DNA from: Tribonema minus | Lineage: Eukaryota > Sar > Xanthophyceae > Tribonematales > Tribonemataceae | Direction: 5' to 3' | NCBI GenBank assembly: GCA_017506865.1 | Contig: JAFCMP010000019.1 | Location: 372,001-436,000, forward strand | Length of the DNA stretch: 64,000 bases | Part shown: positions 13,401 to 24,400 of the stretch, one piece after another | Layout of the letters: each line of letters opens with the position of its first letter | Numbering within the stretch: position 1 is the first letter of the stretch | Position numbers and translations under genes: made by a program | The notes under the pieces: generated by a model | What the model was told of the DNA's origin: nothing | Seen by the model: only the letters and a program-made list of their open reading frames with translations | Database searches by the model: none

Positions 13401-14586
13401 GATCGCTTTACATTACAGATGTGCGGCTGACTTGGGCCGTGTAGCTGACTTCGGTGACAAGCAGCACTGAAATCTGACGTCCTGCAACCATGAGCACCAA
13501 GTGTGCTGCGGTGGGCGTGGCGTGAGTGACACACCTTCTTCTGCTCCAGCTGCTCCACCTCCTTGCGCAGCGAGCGCGTGCGGCTCTCGACCTTGCGGTG
13601 CTGCTGGCGCCGCTCAACCTCAAGTGCCTCCAGCTGCCGCCGCAGCTCCTCCGCGCGCCGCGCATCCACCGCGGCCACGCCGCCGCTGCCCGCCGACGCC
13701 AGCGCCATCCCTTGGATCTGTTGACAAGGGGCGGGGAGCATTGTTATGGTGGCGGCGTCGCGAGGGGTGGCAGCATCTGGCGCAGATGCATACCTTCGTT
13801 GCATCATGATGCGATGCAGGTCAACTCGGGCCCGTGCGCAACTGCTGTGAGCAAATGACATGACACCAGGCTGTTCATTGCGCTGTCCATAGGTAAGGCA
13901 GAGCGCATGCTCTAGCAGCCGTGTTCTGACCCCAGCACTTTCTAGGGGTTTGCTTCCTGAAACCAAAAGCTGTATGAACAATGTGCACTGTAGATTCAGT
14001 CAAATTCACCACTGAGAAGCTGCAAGCTCCTCATCGGCTTTAACAACTGGCCTGATCACTGCAGGGCATTCTCACCAATTCGGCAAAACTCTTTCAAGCG
14101 GTCCTACTCCCCACAGCTTTGACGCTCGTAAACAACCAAGAAGCTGCAACTCATAGCACCAGAATGCTAACAAGACGTTTCTGCAAACCAGGACATACAG
14201 AGCTGTGTACAAAGTTGGCAGGTGTTGGTGCAGCAAGTGCAGCTCTGCATGCATCAATCCACGCATGCTCAACACCCTCTCACCTGAGTCTTGGTCAAAG
14301 CTGTGAATAGGGCGGCGTTGGCGCTCTCCAACAGATGCAGCTCCTGCTCGAGCCTCTCCATGTCTTCGGCCCCCACGCCCACGTCGTACACAGGAGCTGG
14401 GACGCTGTTGAAAGGCAGCAGCAGGTCCGCTCCAGCGTCAAATGCAGACAGGCCAACAGCAGGATCGCCGTTGGTCGTGTTGGCAATATCAGCTGGGCTT
14501 TCGAGTGCTTGCTGCACCTCCCTCCTGAAGTCCGCCACCTGCTGCTCCAGATTTTCACCCATGCTTGGTGCTGCGGGTGCCGGCAT
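260..14586 (-). CDS. Giant Sfi1-like centrin-binding repeat protein, 9 exons
   Basis: Exons on the minus strand are 14586-14284, 13717-13535, 13209-9347, 8766-8025, 7605-6254, 5688-4848, 4555-1772, 1416-1183 and 400-260 (TAG at 262-260). Joined, they give about 3,480 codons with every intron phase matching (0,0,2,0,2,0,0,0). The body contains roughly 65 Trp-centred helices (by eye) of the type RAWRKWxAF or RxWxRW, spaced about 30-45 residues apart, as in Sfi1 repeats. Sfi1 family proteins form long helices that bind centrin along their length at spindle pole bodies, basal bodies and centrosomes. An N-terminal coiled coil and a C-terminal Ser/Thr-Pro-rich plus coiled-coil tail flank the repeats. 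The product is far larger than yeast Sfi1 (946 residues). The family call is strong; a role in basal bodies is inferred from the family. Confidence 0.85.
1068..1110 (-). repeat. Degraded copy of Sfi1-like exon 8 donor end
   Basis: GCTGCCGCTCGCCTGCATTG at about 1067-1086 resembles the exon 8 end GCTGCTGCTCACCTGCACGG at 1171-1190, ~104 bp away. The donor GT is lost. Confidence 0.5.
1772..4555 (-). CDS. Sfi1-like gene exon 7: last repeats and regulatory tail
   Basis: This 928-codon exon starts after TTGCAG and ends GCAAAG|GTATG. Its first half holds about 11 repeats, including three near-identical ones (RAWRKWTAF, RSWRKWAAF, RAWRKWVAF) separated by poly-Gln/Ala linkers; a CTG/CAG microsatellite at about 3611-3634 encodes one Gln run. 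The second half is low complexity and rich in Ser/Thr-Pro sites (TPKR, TPDK, SPLR, SPPP, SPVK), resembling CDK-type phosphorylation clusters. It ends in a long Arg/Glu/Ala coiled coil. In yeast the Sfi1 C-terminus is CDK-regulated; extending that here is inference. Confidence 0.8.
4848..13209 (-). CDS. Sfi1-like gene exons 3-6: main Trp-repeat array
   Basis: Exon 3 (13209-9347) alone encodes ~1,288 residues with about 31 Trp repeat helices such as AFRSWQRRAA, AAWRAWAAQ and LRWRQVAA. Exon 4 (8766-8025), exon 5 (7605-6254) and exon 6 (5688-4848) add about 24 more. Exon 3 ends in phase 2 and its best donor is a GC site (ATCAG|GCAAGA, 9346-9345); exon 4 supplies the matching single base. Exon 5 to exon 6 is also phase 2. 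The introns (9346-8767, 8024-7606, 6253-5689, 4847-4556) have no coding signal; the one before exon 6 ends in a poly-C tract next to CTGCAG. The dense open frames on the opposite strand are GC-driven shadows. Confidence 0.85.
9345..9346 (-). other. Predicted GC-AG intron donor in Sfi1-like gene
   Basis: Exon 3 must end in phase 2 to join exon 4, whose acceptor (GCGCAG|G) is clear. The only well-formed site giving that phase before the in-frame stop is ATCAG|GCAAGA. It matches the stringent AG|GCAAG context of GC-AG introns. The GT site nearby (CGCCAG|GTGGCG, phase 0) breaks the frame. Confidence 0.6.
13535..14586 (-). CDS. Sfi1-like gene exons 1-2: N-terminal coiled coil
   Basis: Exon 1 (14586-14284, residues 1-101) starts at an ATG and ends CTCAG|GTGAGA. 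It is acidic, with a short coiled coil near its end (MERLEQELHLLESANAAL). Exon 2 (13717-13535, residues 102-162) begins after AACAG and ends AAGAAG|GTGTG. It is a strong charged coiled coil (RRAEELRRQLEALEVERR and onward). Both junctions are phase 0 and the coiled coil continues directly into exon 3. The 566-bp intron between them (14283-13718) has lower GC and no visible coding potential; the next intron is 13534-13210. Confidence 0.8.
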
Positions 14587-15115
14587 GCAGCGCTCACATG
14601 CCGCTAGCGAAGCTTAAAAAACAGCAAATTTTTTTTGCAAGAGCGCGCTTTTCCAGTTCAAAGTTTTGCCTACCGTATGTATGCGCAGCCCACTCACATG
14701 GTGAGAAGAGGGGGGGGGCTAACCCTAATTCTAAGGCGCAGGGAATGCTGGAACATGGTGATGCAGATAGCAGCAGGATTTGTGCGCAGATATTGCAGGC
14801 ACTGCAGTTTGACTGTCATGTACACAAACAACTGTCACAAACACTCCTGATGGCCGTTCAGCTAACAAACGTAGCTGTGCAAAACCCAATGCATTTAGCA
14901 GCACTAGAACCATGTTGATGAATGAATCTTGATGCAGAGGTAAAGGTTTGATCAGGTAGCATTGCTGAGCCACAAAAATGTTGCAGGTGCAGGTGTGCAG
15001 GTGTGCCTCAAACTTCAACCGTTTCCCCCATGAAACCGTCAAACCCACACACCCAAAGCGCAAAGCGCAGCAAACAACACATCACGCTGCGAAATGCTCG
15101 TTACGTTGTGCGACA
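14587..15115. promoter_or_regulatory. Divergent shared upstream region
   Basis: This 529-bp gap separates the start codons of the Sfi1-like gene (leftward) and the PH-WW gene (rightward). It should contain both promoters and 5'UTRs. I see no TATA box or other recognised core element. It has lower GC than the exons, a short T-run near 14630 and a G-run at 14711-14718. Confidence 0.5.
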
Positions 15116-16613
15116 ATGGACTTTTACGGAAGGTCCGCTGCATGTGTCTCAGATGCCCGGCCTGCACAACAGGTGAGTGACCCAGATGACAAACAGCATC
15201 ATGTCTTCCAGTCAGTGGTGGCAACTTTGCCTGTAGGCAAGTTGCTACACGGTCGAGACGCATCACATGGGCAACATGGGCCAGTAGACCACTGAGTAGC
15301 GAACCCCGGTAATTGAGCGATGGAGCAAACTGGCAGCAAGAGGAAAGCGCAAGGCATCCGACACAGGGACTTGAACGGCACAGCAACGGCGCCAGCCCAT
15401 GTTTGCGGAAGACGGCATGCTGCCGCCAGGGCAATGTGAAACAGACCTGGCAAAAACGCACTCAGCAGCACCCCTTGAAGACCGCAGTGAACAGCCCGCA
15501 GCACCGAAAAAGGCAGCCCTCGGCTCACTGCGCCCCCTACTGGTATGGGGCGGGTTCCTCACGAAGCTGCCCAGCAGGCACCGCGGCGCTGGGCATCTGC
15601 GCTACTTCATGCTCAAACCTTTGAGTGGTGTGCCGACAGATGCACGCGGCAACTTCGTCGGCTGCAGCCCCCGTGCCTTCTCCCTGGCACACCCGCTGAC
15701 GCTGGTGTGGTTGGACACGACTCGCAGCGTCAAGAAGACTGCCCCGAGGGAGGTGCAGCTGCACAAGGTGCTCAGCGTGCGAACAGGGCACGCAACGCAG
15801 GCGTTCGTGAGACGCAGGATCGCGGATAGGACCCGCAGGCGCTTCCCCCCTGCGGAGCAGTGCTTCAGCCTGGTCACCGCCACGCGCACCATTGACCTCG
15901 TCGCGGCTACGCCGGCAGATGCTCAGACATGGGTGGCTGCCTTCAACGAGTTGATTCAGCTCACGGAGGCCGACAGAGTGCGGCTCGCTGCAGCGGCAGA
16001 GTCACAGCAACAGGGCAGTGATCAGCAGCTGCACCAGCAGCAGTACAGCTCGGAGGACGCACAGCCGGCGGCGGGGGGACATAACCGCCCCTTCTTCGCA
16101 GGCATGATGGCGCTGGCGGCCGCCACGCCGCACTCCGGCGCGACGCCCGAGGACGAGGACGACGCGGCGCGCGCGCGGCGCTTCTTCGGGTCGCCGACCA
16201 GCAGCAACGGCAGCAGCTGGGACGGCCCGATCTGCGAGGCGTTCGTGCTCGCCGGCCACAAGTGGTGGGCGTGCGTCGACGAGGGCGCGCCGTGCTACTT
16301 CAACGAGTCCACGGGCGAGGAGACCGCGCGGGACCCGCGCGCGGCGGCGAGCCCGTCCGCGCACGCCGCGGCGCCGAGCGTGCAGCTGCCGCCGCGGCGC
16401 CTGCGCGCAGCCGCCGCCGCCGCCGCTGCCGCTGCTGAGCGCGCGGCGGAGGTGCCGCTGCCGTCGCGCCTGGCGGCGGACCGCAAGCGCGCGCTGTCGG
16501 AGCTCGCGGGGGAGGTCCCCGCTGCCATGGGCGAGGAGGGGGGGCTGGGGGACTTGGACTCACTCAGCGACATGAGTTCGCGAGTGAGTTCCGTGAGGCT
16601 GGGCGGCGGGTAA
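15116..16613 (+). CDS. PH domain + WW domain adaptor protein
   Basis: Preferred model: exon 1 is 15116-15172 (ATG with A at -3 and G at +4, ending CAACAG|GTGAGT) and exon 2 is 15495-16613, both phase 0, giving ~391 residues. A single-exon model starting at ATG 15399 is possible but has a weak start context. The PH domain begins at WGGFLTKLPSR, continues through the LRYFMLK strand and ends with the helix ATPADAQTWVAAFNELI; its lysine-rich first strands suggest phosphoinositide or membrane binding. A WW-like module follows (WWACVDEG, then CYFNESTGE and DPR), normally a proline-motif binder. The tail is Ala/Arg-rich and acidic. A donor-like GG|GTAAGG overlaps the stop codon, so further exons cannot be excluded. 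Confidence 0.75.
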
Positions 16614-18729
16614 GGGGGGGGTGGTCGCAGCTGGATGATGTGAGATTGATACTTCTATATAAGTGGAAGGAGGGGGAGAGGGGGAGTGGTGCAGCGGATG
16701 GTGAGTGAAAGGAGGGGGGGGGGGGGGGGGGGGAGGGGGTTGAAGTCGCGCCTGCATCCAGCAGGGAGTAGACGGCATCTGCGCGCAACAACTAATCCTC
16801 ATTGCTCGCATTCAACAAAGCGTCGTAGTTCACTTGTATCATGGTATGTTGTGAGAATAATCGGGTCAGGGATCTGCTGTACTTTGACCTATCCTCAAGT
16901 ACGTTGTAGCACACCGTGTCAGTTCACTCACCTTGATACCTGGCAGCAGTCCAGTGATATCACAGGCAGCATTGTAGATTGACCGCCATTGGTGTGTGGC
17001 AGCCTTACTGTCAAAGAGAGCCCGATTGTTTTACAATGAAAGAAGTCGTTGTGGCAACGCGCAAAGTAATCGGTGGTGAATGGTTTTCAGTACCAGATTG
17101 ATTGTGCGCGATTTACGGCGTGTCCCCTGATTGATGCCTTTTGCCCTGCTTGGTGCATTGTGCCTGTTTGATCATTATGCATGGTGTTCACTTTGCGAAG
17201 ACGTTTGACATGGTGTCAGAGCGCGCACGCTTGAACAGAAGTACCGGCCCTCAACGTGAGGTTGCGTTGAATAGTGCAGCCCTGCAGTGGTTGCAGCTCT
17301 GCAAACTGCCTATCCATGTGCCTAGTTTGGGAGCGCGTGCGTCTGAGCACAGGTGGTAGCTGCAGTGGGGTGGGGTTATGATGCGTTCAGGCGCACTCTG
17401 TGTGCACTGGGAGCCAGGTGCTGTGTATACTGTACTTGCTTTGTATACTCTTATGTCATGCAGGGTTTTCACCCCTCAAACCAAAGTAGATGCAAGTACA
17501 TGAAGGATCCAGGAGGGGGAGGGGCATGGAGGAGGACGTAGGGGAGGATCTCGAGATGCCATTTGGCAGTGGCGGCGTTTGAGTGGTTGTCATTGAGACA
17601 CGTTCAGACTGTCACGCGACATGTAGATTCCGTACAGCAAGCGTCAAGTCACATGCCATTCATCTGGGCTTTTTCGCGCCCTGAGCGAGAATTGATAACA
17701 AGAACATCAAGTGATCGTCACTGCACATTGAGACACTTGAAGTTAGCACAAGATACTTCTGAGGTTTTAGCACCCTGAAAAAAAGGACAATGGAATATAG
17801 TGAGAGTACGTGACCAATGGACAGAGTATGAGAGAGCGCCAAGGCGGTGATGGTGCAGAGTGTATGAATCTGCGCCACCAGATACCAATGCTACGGAACG
17901 AAGATTGTTTGAGTGACAACACAATATGCTGCATACCTAGGCATGCCAGTGGTTCTACATATGACCTGTCCCTGGTAGATGCGCACTGCCTATGCGGGTG
18001 CTGTGGTGAGACACACTTCGATGCAACATTCACGCACCGAACGCCTCACTCATGATGGCATTGCGGTAGTTTCCCGCTGCTGCAACCTGACCTGCTGCAG
18101 TTGCAGCACTTGATGCAGAAGTTGCTAGCAATGCACGCCGCTGGCGTCAAACATCTGATAAGAGTGGACAACAACAACAGGGTGTGCAGCTGCTGCCATT
18201 GATTACATCGTCAGCACACTGGACGCACATAGGAGGCAACGCCATGTACAGGAATGTGTTCTTGTGATGAATCATTCACGCTGCATACGCAAGTATATCA
18301 ACACTTGCAAAGATTAACTAAGCACCCAAGGAAGCGCCATCTCATCGGCGAAACGAAAAGTCAACGGGTACGCCATCCGTACTCTCTGTGCACTAAGTGC
18401 CTAACCAGCCCCTTGCTGCACTCTCAATCTCTCGTTCTCTCTAGGTATCAACCTCACTACCCCCCCCCCCCCCCCCCCTCCCCCCAATCCCCGCGTCATC
18501 GAACGCCGTAAACAACAATAAAAGCGGTGAGCCGGCCCCCCGCTCGCGGCGGCGGCGGTAAATGCAGCAGTGCTCAGCCTTGCAGCAGCACTGCGTGAAG
18601 TGAATGTGAATGCAGCGTCGCTCGCGCGCCCAGCCGCGCGCGCGCGCCGCCTCTGAACGGCGCCGCAGCGACGCGGCGCGTCAACTACAAGTCCAGATGG
18701 GCGGCGACTGCGTCCCCCGCGCTGACAAT
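16614..18729. other. Non-coding stretch
   Basis: No convincing coding exon was seen on either strand over ~2.1 kb. It holds a poly-G run at about 16716-16733, a CTATATAAG TATA-like word at about 16654, a poly-C run at 18461-18478 and generally lower GC. It probably contains the 3' end region of the PH-WW gene. Confidence 0.5.
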
Positions 18730-18962
18730 GACACGTCCGTATTGCGCAAAATTCCGCATTGCGCGACATTATGCCTATTCCCCCCCCCCCCTTCCCCTCT
18801 CAACTCTCCCCTGCCCCTCAACTCTCAGTTGCTTATGGCCTGCTGCACCTCCTGGCAACCACACGTCCGCATTGCGCAGCACTGTACCTACCCCCGCCCC
18901 CCTACCCCCCCTCTCACCCCCCTGCCCCTCAGCGCTCAGTAGCTCAGGGCCTGCTGCACCTC
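18730..18962. repeat. Tandem copy of the 3' end of the small gene
   Basis: Two related ~120-bp units (about 18730-18850 and 18862-18962) share CACGTCCG(T/C)ATTGCGCA, a C-rich block, then a segment ending CCTGCTGCACCTC. The second unit contains the last codons and stop of the gene at 19567-18936. The first is a downstream copy with a changed stop region. Confidence 0.65.
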
Positions 18963-19567
18963 ATCGCGGCCGAGGCACGGCGTGGGCTCCCCCGCCGCGA
19001 TCTTGAGCGTCGTCGTGTTGAACGACTCCTCATTCTCGAGCCACAGCGGCCCGTACGAGTACCACGCGGCGCTGGCGACGCCTCCTCCACTGCCGCCGCC
19101 GCCGTCGCTGTCGTCCTGCCCGTCGAGCTTGATCATGCGCATCATAATCTGCACGCCGTTGGGGTGCTTGGCGGCCTCCACCTTCTGCGTCGCGCCGGGG
19201 GGTATGTCGTACGTCGCGTACGGCTCGTCCCTGTGCTCGTCGCCTCCGTTATAACTTCGAAGGCGCGGCGGCGGCGGCGGTGGCGGCAGCGGCAAGGCGG
19301 AGGCGGAGGCGGAGGCGACGGGGCGGTGATTTGCAGCGCGACAAAAATGAGATGTGCATCACATGGCGCGAATCAAGAATGGTGCGGCAGCAGTGGCGGA
19401 GGCGATGGGGCGTCAATTTCAATACGATGGAAATGCAAATCGCAACGCAGGCGGCGCAGATTGCAAATGCAGGCGGCTGCAGTCAGACTCGTCACACACC
19501 TGAAGACGTGCACCGGTACGCCCGACGAGTTCTCAATGTTGACGTAGCACGGCTGCTTGTTGCCCAT
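18936..19567 (-). CDS. Small two-exon protein of unknown function (~128 aa)
   Basis: Exon 1 is 19567-19500 (true ATG, ends CTTCAG|GTGTG, phase 2). Exon 2 is 19254-18936, entered after TTCGAAG, with its stop at 18938-18936. The joined protein begins MGNKQPCYVNIENSSG and continues with alternating hydrophobic stretches (VPVHVF, ATYDIPPG, VQIMMRMIKL), a Gly/Ser/Asp linker and YSYGPLWLEN. It looks like a compact beta-rich domain. There is no signal peptide, TM segment or catalytic motif, and I do not recognise a family. Both exons have coding-like composition and the phases match, so the gene is likely real. Intron 19499-19255 is G-rich on the plus strand (GGC/GGAGGC repeats). Confidence 0.6.
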
Positions 19568-19863
19568 GGTGCCGCCGCGCGCGCGTGCCCGGTGCTGCTG
19601 CGGCGGCGCGCGGGAAAGCGTGGAAGTACAACGCGGCGTCGCACAACCTTTGAGCGTGCGTCAGATGGCACATGTGGGCCGTGTGTGCGCTGCGAGGGGG
19701 CGCAGTGGCATGTTATCGGTGGCATGTTTGTATGCGGATGATGAGCAGAAGTGTATGTATGTACGTATGTATGGACATGAATGGCGCGCTGTCCATCAGC
19801 AGGAGACGTGAGCATCGCAACCGAAAAGGGTGATCCAGCACCGTGAGCACCATCTGCAGGGCT
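19568..19863. other. Upstream region of the small gene
   Basis: About 300 bp that should carry the promoter of the gene starting at 19567. It contains short GTATGT/TATG repeats (about 19750-19775). No core promoter motif is recognised. Confidence 0.3.
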
Positions 19864-21300
19864 TCAGACACGCGCCTGGCAGCATGATAAGCTCAACGGA
19901 CACCAAGCTGAGACATCTGCTCTGATCTTTACCGTCACGCTATCAATTGGTGAATGCATGAATGCTTGAAGCGCAGTGAATAGCACTGTGTCCAGTGCCA
20001 TCATGACCAAAACCACTGTTTTGACATCATGACAAGCAGGACAAAATGGTTGAAAACTCATTACTACTCCATGTCTTTCTCTGCGATCACTGTTGTTGAA
20101 CCTGCTGGTGTCTTTTGTCTCAATCATCTGGAGTACTTGAAAATATATGCAACTAAGGCCATTTATGGTGATGCGCAGAGCTCCGCTGTCCAGCACTTCG
20201 TTCACCATGATTTCGAGGCTTGCAGTGATGTTGGTGGGATTGCTGGTCACTGCTGGTGTTGTGACTTGTCCCAAGCCCTATTCTGGTGGTGTGTAGCAGC
20301 GACTGCGCCTGTGTAATAGGTTGACTTTGGACTATCAATCACAAGGTGTGGCACCATTGGCGGTCGCCTGTTCAGAACGTCCTGCTTCTTACGAGACAGA
20401 GGCCCTGCGCTGGTGCAGTGCCACATCAATAAACAGGCATAAAGTACACTGAAATTGACAACATGAACTCAATTTCCTGGACTCAATTCCTGCCAGGCTT
20501 ACAACAAATGAAGGCGCTGGGCAGTGAAGCAACGTGCGACCTTTGCGGTCATCGATACGTGCAAGTACCACAGCATATTCAGGTCAAACTCTTCAACGCC
20601 GCCCACGCTGCAAGAACACCAAGGTTACCGCTTAGATTGGTACATGTCAAGTCAGGGTCGTCGGGTGCTTGCTGCAACAGCACGATGGGAAATCAGCATG
20701 TCTACGACATGCAGTCCGGTTATGGCCAAAGCCAGTGCACAGGCATTTCATTGAAGTCTCCATTCCTCTACGAGCGATGGTGTTTCCATGGCAGATAAGA
20801 AATAATCCAGGCAAAGGCAATGTCTCTGACAATCTCCGCATCGGAGCGGCACAGCACGTGCGTAGCTGGGTATTTGAAGCGCGACGCCAAATTGACCGCA
20901 AAGCATACCTGTATGGATAACTTCTGCGATGGCGCTTGTCGTGCGTACTGCGCAGCGTCCGTGCAAGGCACCGCGAGCTGATTGGAGTTTTGACTGCTGG
21001 CTGCTGAGTTTGCGCGAACTGTGAGTTGACTTGAGCTGATGACCTGACCAGCAGTCACCTCACCTCTCACTGCTTCAATATCAATGATGCCCCGGCCTCG
21101 CTTCTCCTTCCAAGCTGCCGCTCTGTCGCCGCACACTGCAAACAGTTGCTCCCCGGCTGTCCTCCTGTTGACAGGAACCAATTCGCCGCCAGCACCGCCA
21201 CTTGTCGCTGATTCACTGTGTTCGTCTGCTAGGAGATGGCCTTGCCTTGCCGCAGCGCTTGGCGATAGCACACAGGACAAGCAACAAGCAACTGCCAAGA
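19864..21300 (-). CDS. Probable multi-exon secreted protein, incomplete model
   Basis: The best exon is about 21300-20909 and ends CATACAG|GTATGC in phase 0. Its start contains a hydrophobic segment (LAVACCLSCVLSPSAAA) followed by Ser/Gly/Ala-rich sequence, like a signal peptide and mature N-terminus, but no in-frame ATG was found, so exon 1 is missing or misjudged. A second candidate exon begins near 20279 after AATAG, runs through the Thr/Asn-rich segment VTTPAVTSNPTNIT, and stays open to a stop at 19864. Two shorter coding-looking pieces lie between (about 20660-20610 and 20605-20535, with segments QAPDDPDLTC and EEFDLNMLWYL), but their phases could not be reconciled. No family is recognised. 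Confidence 0.35.
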
Positions 21301-21474
21301 TGGCCCGGTGATGAGGAGCGCCCTTTAGGAAGTTCGGGGGATGTTCACAGTGTGACTCGCTTGGCCTGAAACGCTGGCTCTCCGGCTTGCAACCTGCTGC
21401 TGCCGCAATGGCGGGCTTACTTCTTCACACAGCATCGCACAGCATCGCGGCTGAGGTGCACCACGCGCCATTGA

Positions 21475-24400
21475 ATGGTGGCGCTGGTGGTGGTGGCTCG
21501 CCTCGCTCTGCTGTGCTGTGTAGGCATTGCGGCGACAGCTTCGCCACCACGCACAGACGAGAGGGGCCATGGCAGAGCTTTGGGCGTGCCGGATGAGTGT
21601 GGCGCACAGGTTAGATTGTACGCTCATGGGTTTGCTTTTACGAACTATGGGCAGACGTCCTCAGGCAGGGTCGTTGAGCGCTACAACTTAAATTGCTCTT
21701 CCATCAGTCATTGTCAAATATGCTTTCGAGCCAGCCGAATTTGATGCAGCAGCAACCTCTGACCTGCGGGCTGCATAGGTAATGTGGCTGCTGTAGGATT
21801 GCACCAGGCGTCTGGTGCACGCAGAGGCAATGTGAACTTCCAGGTGTGCGCTGCGGTCTGGGCATATTGCGAAAGGCATACAGTCCAACAGCGACCACAG
21901 CTCTGAGTTACGTGGAACGGGAGTGGCAGCTTGCATATCGTACTACTTTTTTGCTCCTTATACGAAAGCGAAGCTCATCAACATCCAGCCTGTACAGGCA
22001 GTCAGTGCTCACCTACAGGAATCCCGATTACCCTTTCGTCTGATGAGCGATTGCGTGACTGGGCCTTGAGACCAGAACAAGTTGATATGTCGTGCACTAA
22101 GCAGCCCAGTGCTGGCTTCATCATGCTCTTGACCTGAACGCCTCGGGGCGTTCACTGTGTCTTCCACTGCTCTCTGCAGTGCTCGATATGTGCGCTTTTC
22201 GGCCACGAATATTGCTCTGGGCCAAACCCCATCCCCCACTTCTCACCCCCGTATCATAGTTATGTTTCCTGGTACAAACGGCATCAATAGGCTCTTCCTC
22301 AACCAGAGGCGGCTCATGGGTGCTGGCAAGTCTTTTCTCCAACTGAACTGCGCCAGACAGCCCTGCTTGAAGACACATTTGAACAGCTGGAACCATATCA
22401 CTGTCGTAAAGCAGATGAGCTGGCTTCCGCTGCTGCTCTGGTTCATTTCCGCGTCGGCTGACAAGCTTTGGTGCAGTTCCAGCGCTACCTTGTTGCGTCG
22501 TGCGCTAGCGCTGCATCTGTTGTACTGTGCTTGCACTACCCTGCAGGCCGATGGCAGCGGCCTGACGCACTGGCGTTAACCCAGTCCATGGCGCAGAGCA
22601 TTCCGTGAGACCGGTCCTACTCTCTCTTACTGACACGTAGCCAGCCAACCTCTCTCTGGATTGCCTGATTCGAAATTGCCACTCACAACTGCAGTGGCAG
22701 ATGGCTGCATGATGTTGTGCGTGCGCGCGCCAGTGTTCAGAGGATGTGCACTCCGCCCCCGTGGCACTGGGCGCTTTCAGAACCGCAGCGGTGTCTTCAT
22801 CATTTGTGTTAAACAGTGCTGGCGGAGACAACCTATCGCATGATGATTTGACCAGCCGGTCGCACGCAGTTGGCTGCGTTGGGGTTTAATCAAGCTGTCC
22901 CTAACCCTGACCCTATCCCTAACCCTACCTGCGCAGATTACAGCCAGGTCTAGGCAACTCTGTGTCATAAAGCACTGATACAGCCAGCCATAATCAGCCG
23001 TCCTTCCGGTCATTCCGGATGCAACCCGAGCCCAACCCTCCCCCTCGGCGCCAGAGGCGTGGAGCACGCTGTCGGATGATCTCTTAATATCGCAACCTGC
23101 CATCTCAACATTCCAGGAGTTCACGCCGCTATCGCCTCCACGTGCCTCAGCAGTCTGAGCCAACCCAAATGCCCCCATCCCCCCCCCCCCCCCCCCCCCC
23201 CCCGCGCCCCGCGTGCAGATAACCGCCTGCGCGGCCGACGACGCGTGTGCCGCGTGCAAGGCCGCGTGGGACTTCCTCCCCCCCCTCCCCGCCCCCTCAG
23301 CGCCGGGACTCACGCAGTGCTCCGCGACCTACTTCAGGGGGCTCTACGCGGGGGCCGCCGGCAGCGACGCGTGCGCCGCCAACGCGCCCCTCGCGGCGCT
23401 GCTGGACTGCAGCGCGAGCAGCGTCGCCGCCGCGGCGTGCGGCGCGGTGCCGTGCGCTGCGGAGTTTAACGCGTGCGCCGCCGACGCCGCGGGCTGCGGC
23501 GCGTGCATGGCGCTGCCGTCCGCGGCGGCGGGCGTCGGCAAGCAGGTGCGCGCACAACTTCAACTAGGGTTGAGGACGGGTGTGCACAAACTAGGGTTGG
23601 GGACGTGTGTGCACAGCTAGGGTTGGGGGATGCGTGCGCACAACTAGGGTTGGGGATGGGTGTGCACAACTAGGGTCAGGGACGTGTGCACAACTAGGGT
23701 CAGGGACGTGCGCGCACAACTAGGGTTAGAGATGTGTGCGCACAACTACGGTCAGGGCACACTCGACTCCAACTCCAGCTTGCTGCATTGCATGCCACGC
23801 GCAACGGTCACTGAAATGCCAGGATTTGATGCAGCGTATGTGTCAGACGCGCACGCTAAGCCCCAACCTCAGCACGCCATCCCCCTACGCCCACAACCAC
23901 ACGTGCAGCCTTCGCCAGGTGCAAGCGCGACGAGCGCTGTTCAGGTCTCGTGCGAGATTGCAGCTCTTATCTACAATTCTCGCTCAAGGCGCGAAAAACC
24001 CTCAATTGGTGGATGTCTATGGACGTGCAACCAGAATTTACATGTGTCTCTGTGAACACCTTGAAAGTGTGTCAATGCGCATTGCCGATCACCTCAAGAT
24101 TGTACTTCACCCCCGTCGAGGGCCACCCTGGGCACCCCCCCAAACCCTCATTGCTGCCTGCTCATATCTGTACACAATTGTTGCCTGCCCGTGCATGTCA
24201 GCATCTTGGTGGTACATGGTGCTTTCATTGGCATGTGGATGTATGGTGGTAGAAGTATCATCAACTCCAAGTTTTTGTTGCGTGGCAACGCTCAGGTCAG
24301 CTCGTGCAAGGACGTCGCCATCCTCATGGGCCTCGCGACACCTTGAAAGTGTCCCAATGCGCATCGCCGATCACTTCAAGGTTGCTTCGAAGTATCATAA

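Noticed and set aside
14978-15295. Single continuous plus-strand gene over 14978-15295
   Set aside because: Only the part from ATG 15116 to the strong donor at 15172 has good start and splice context; the rest reads as intron.
16500-16613. PH-WW gene continuing through the donor-like GG|GTAAGG at the stop codon
   Set aside because: No acceptor leading into a coding-like exon was found in the next 2 kb, so termination at 16613 is preferred.
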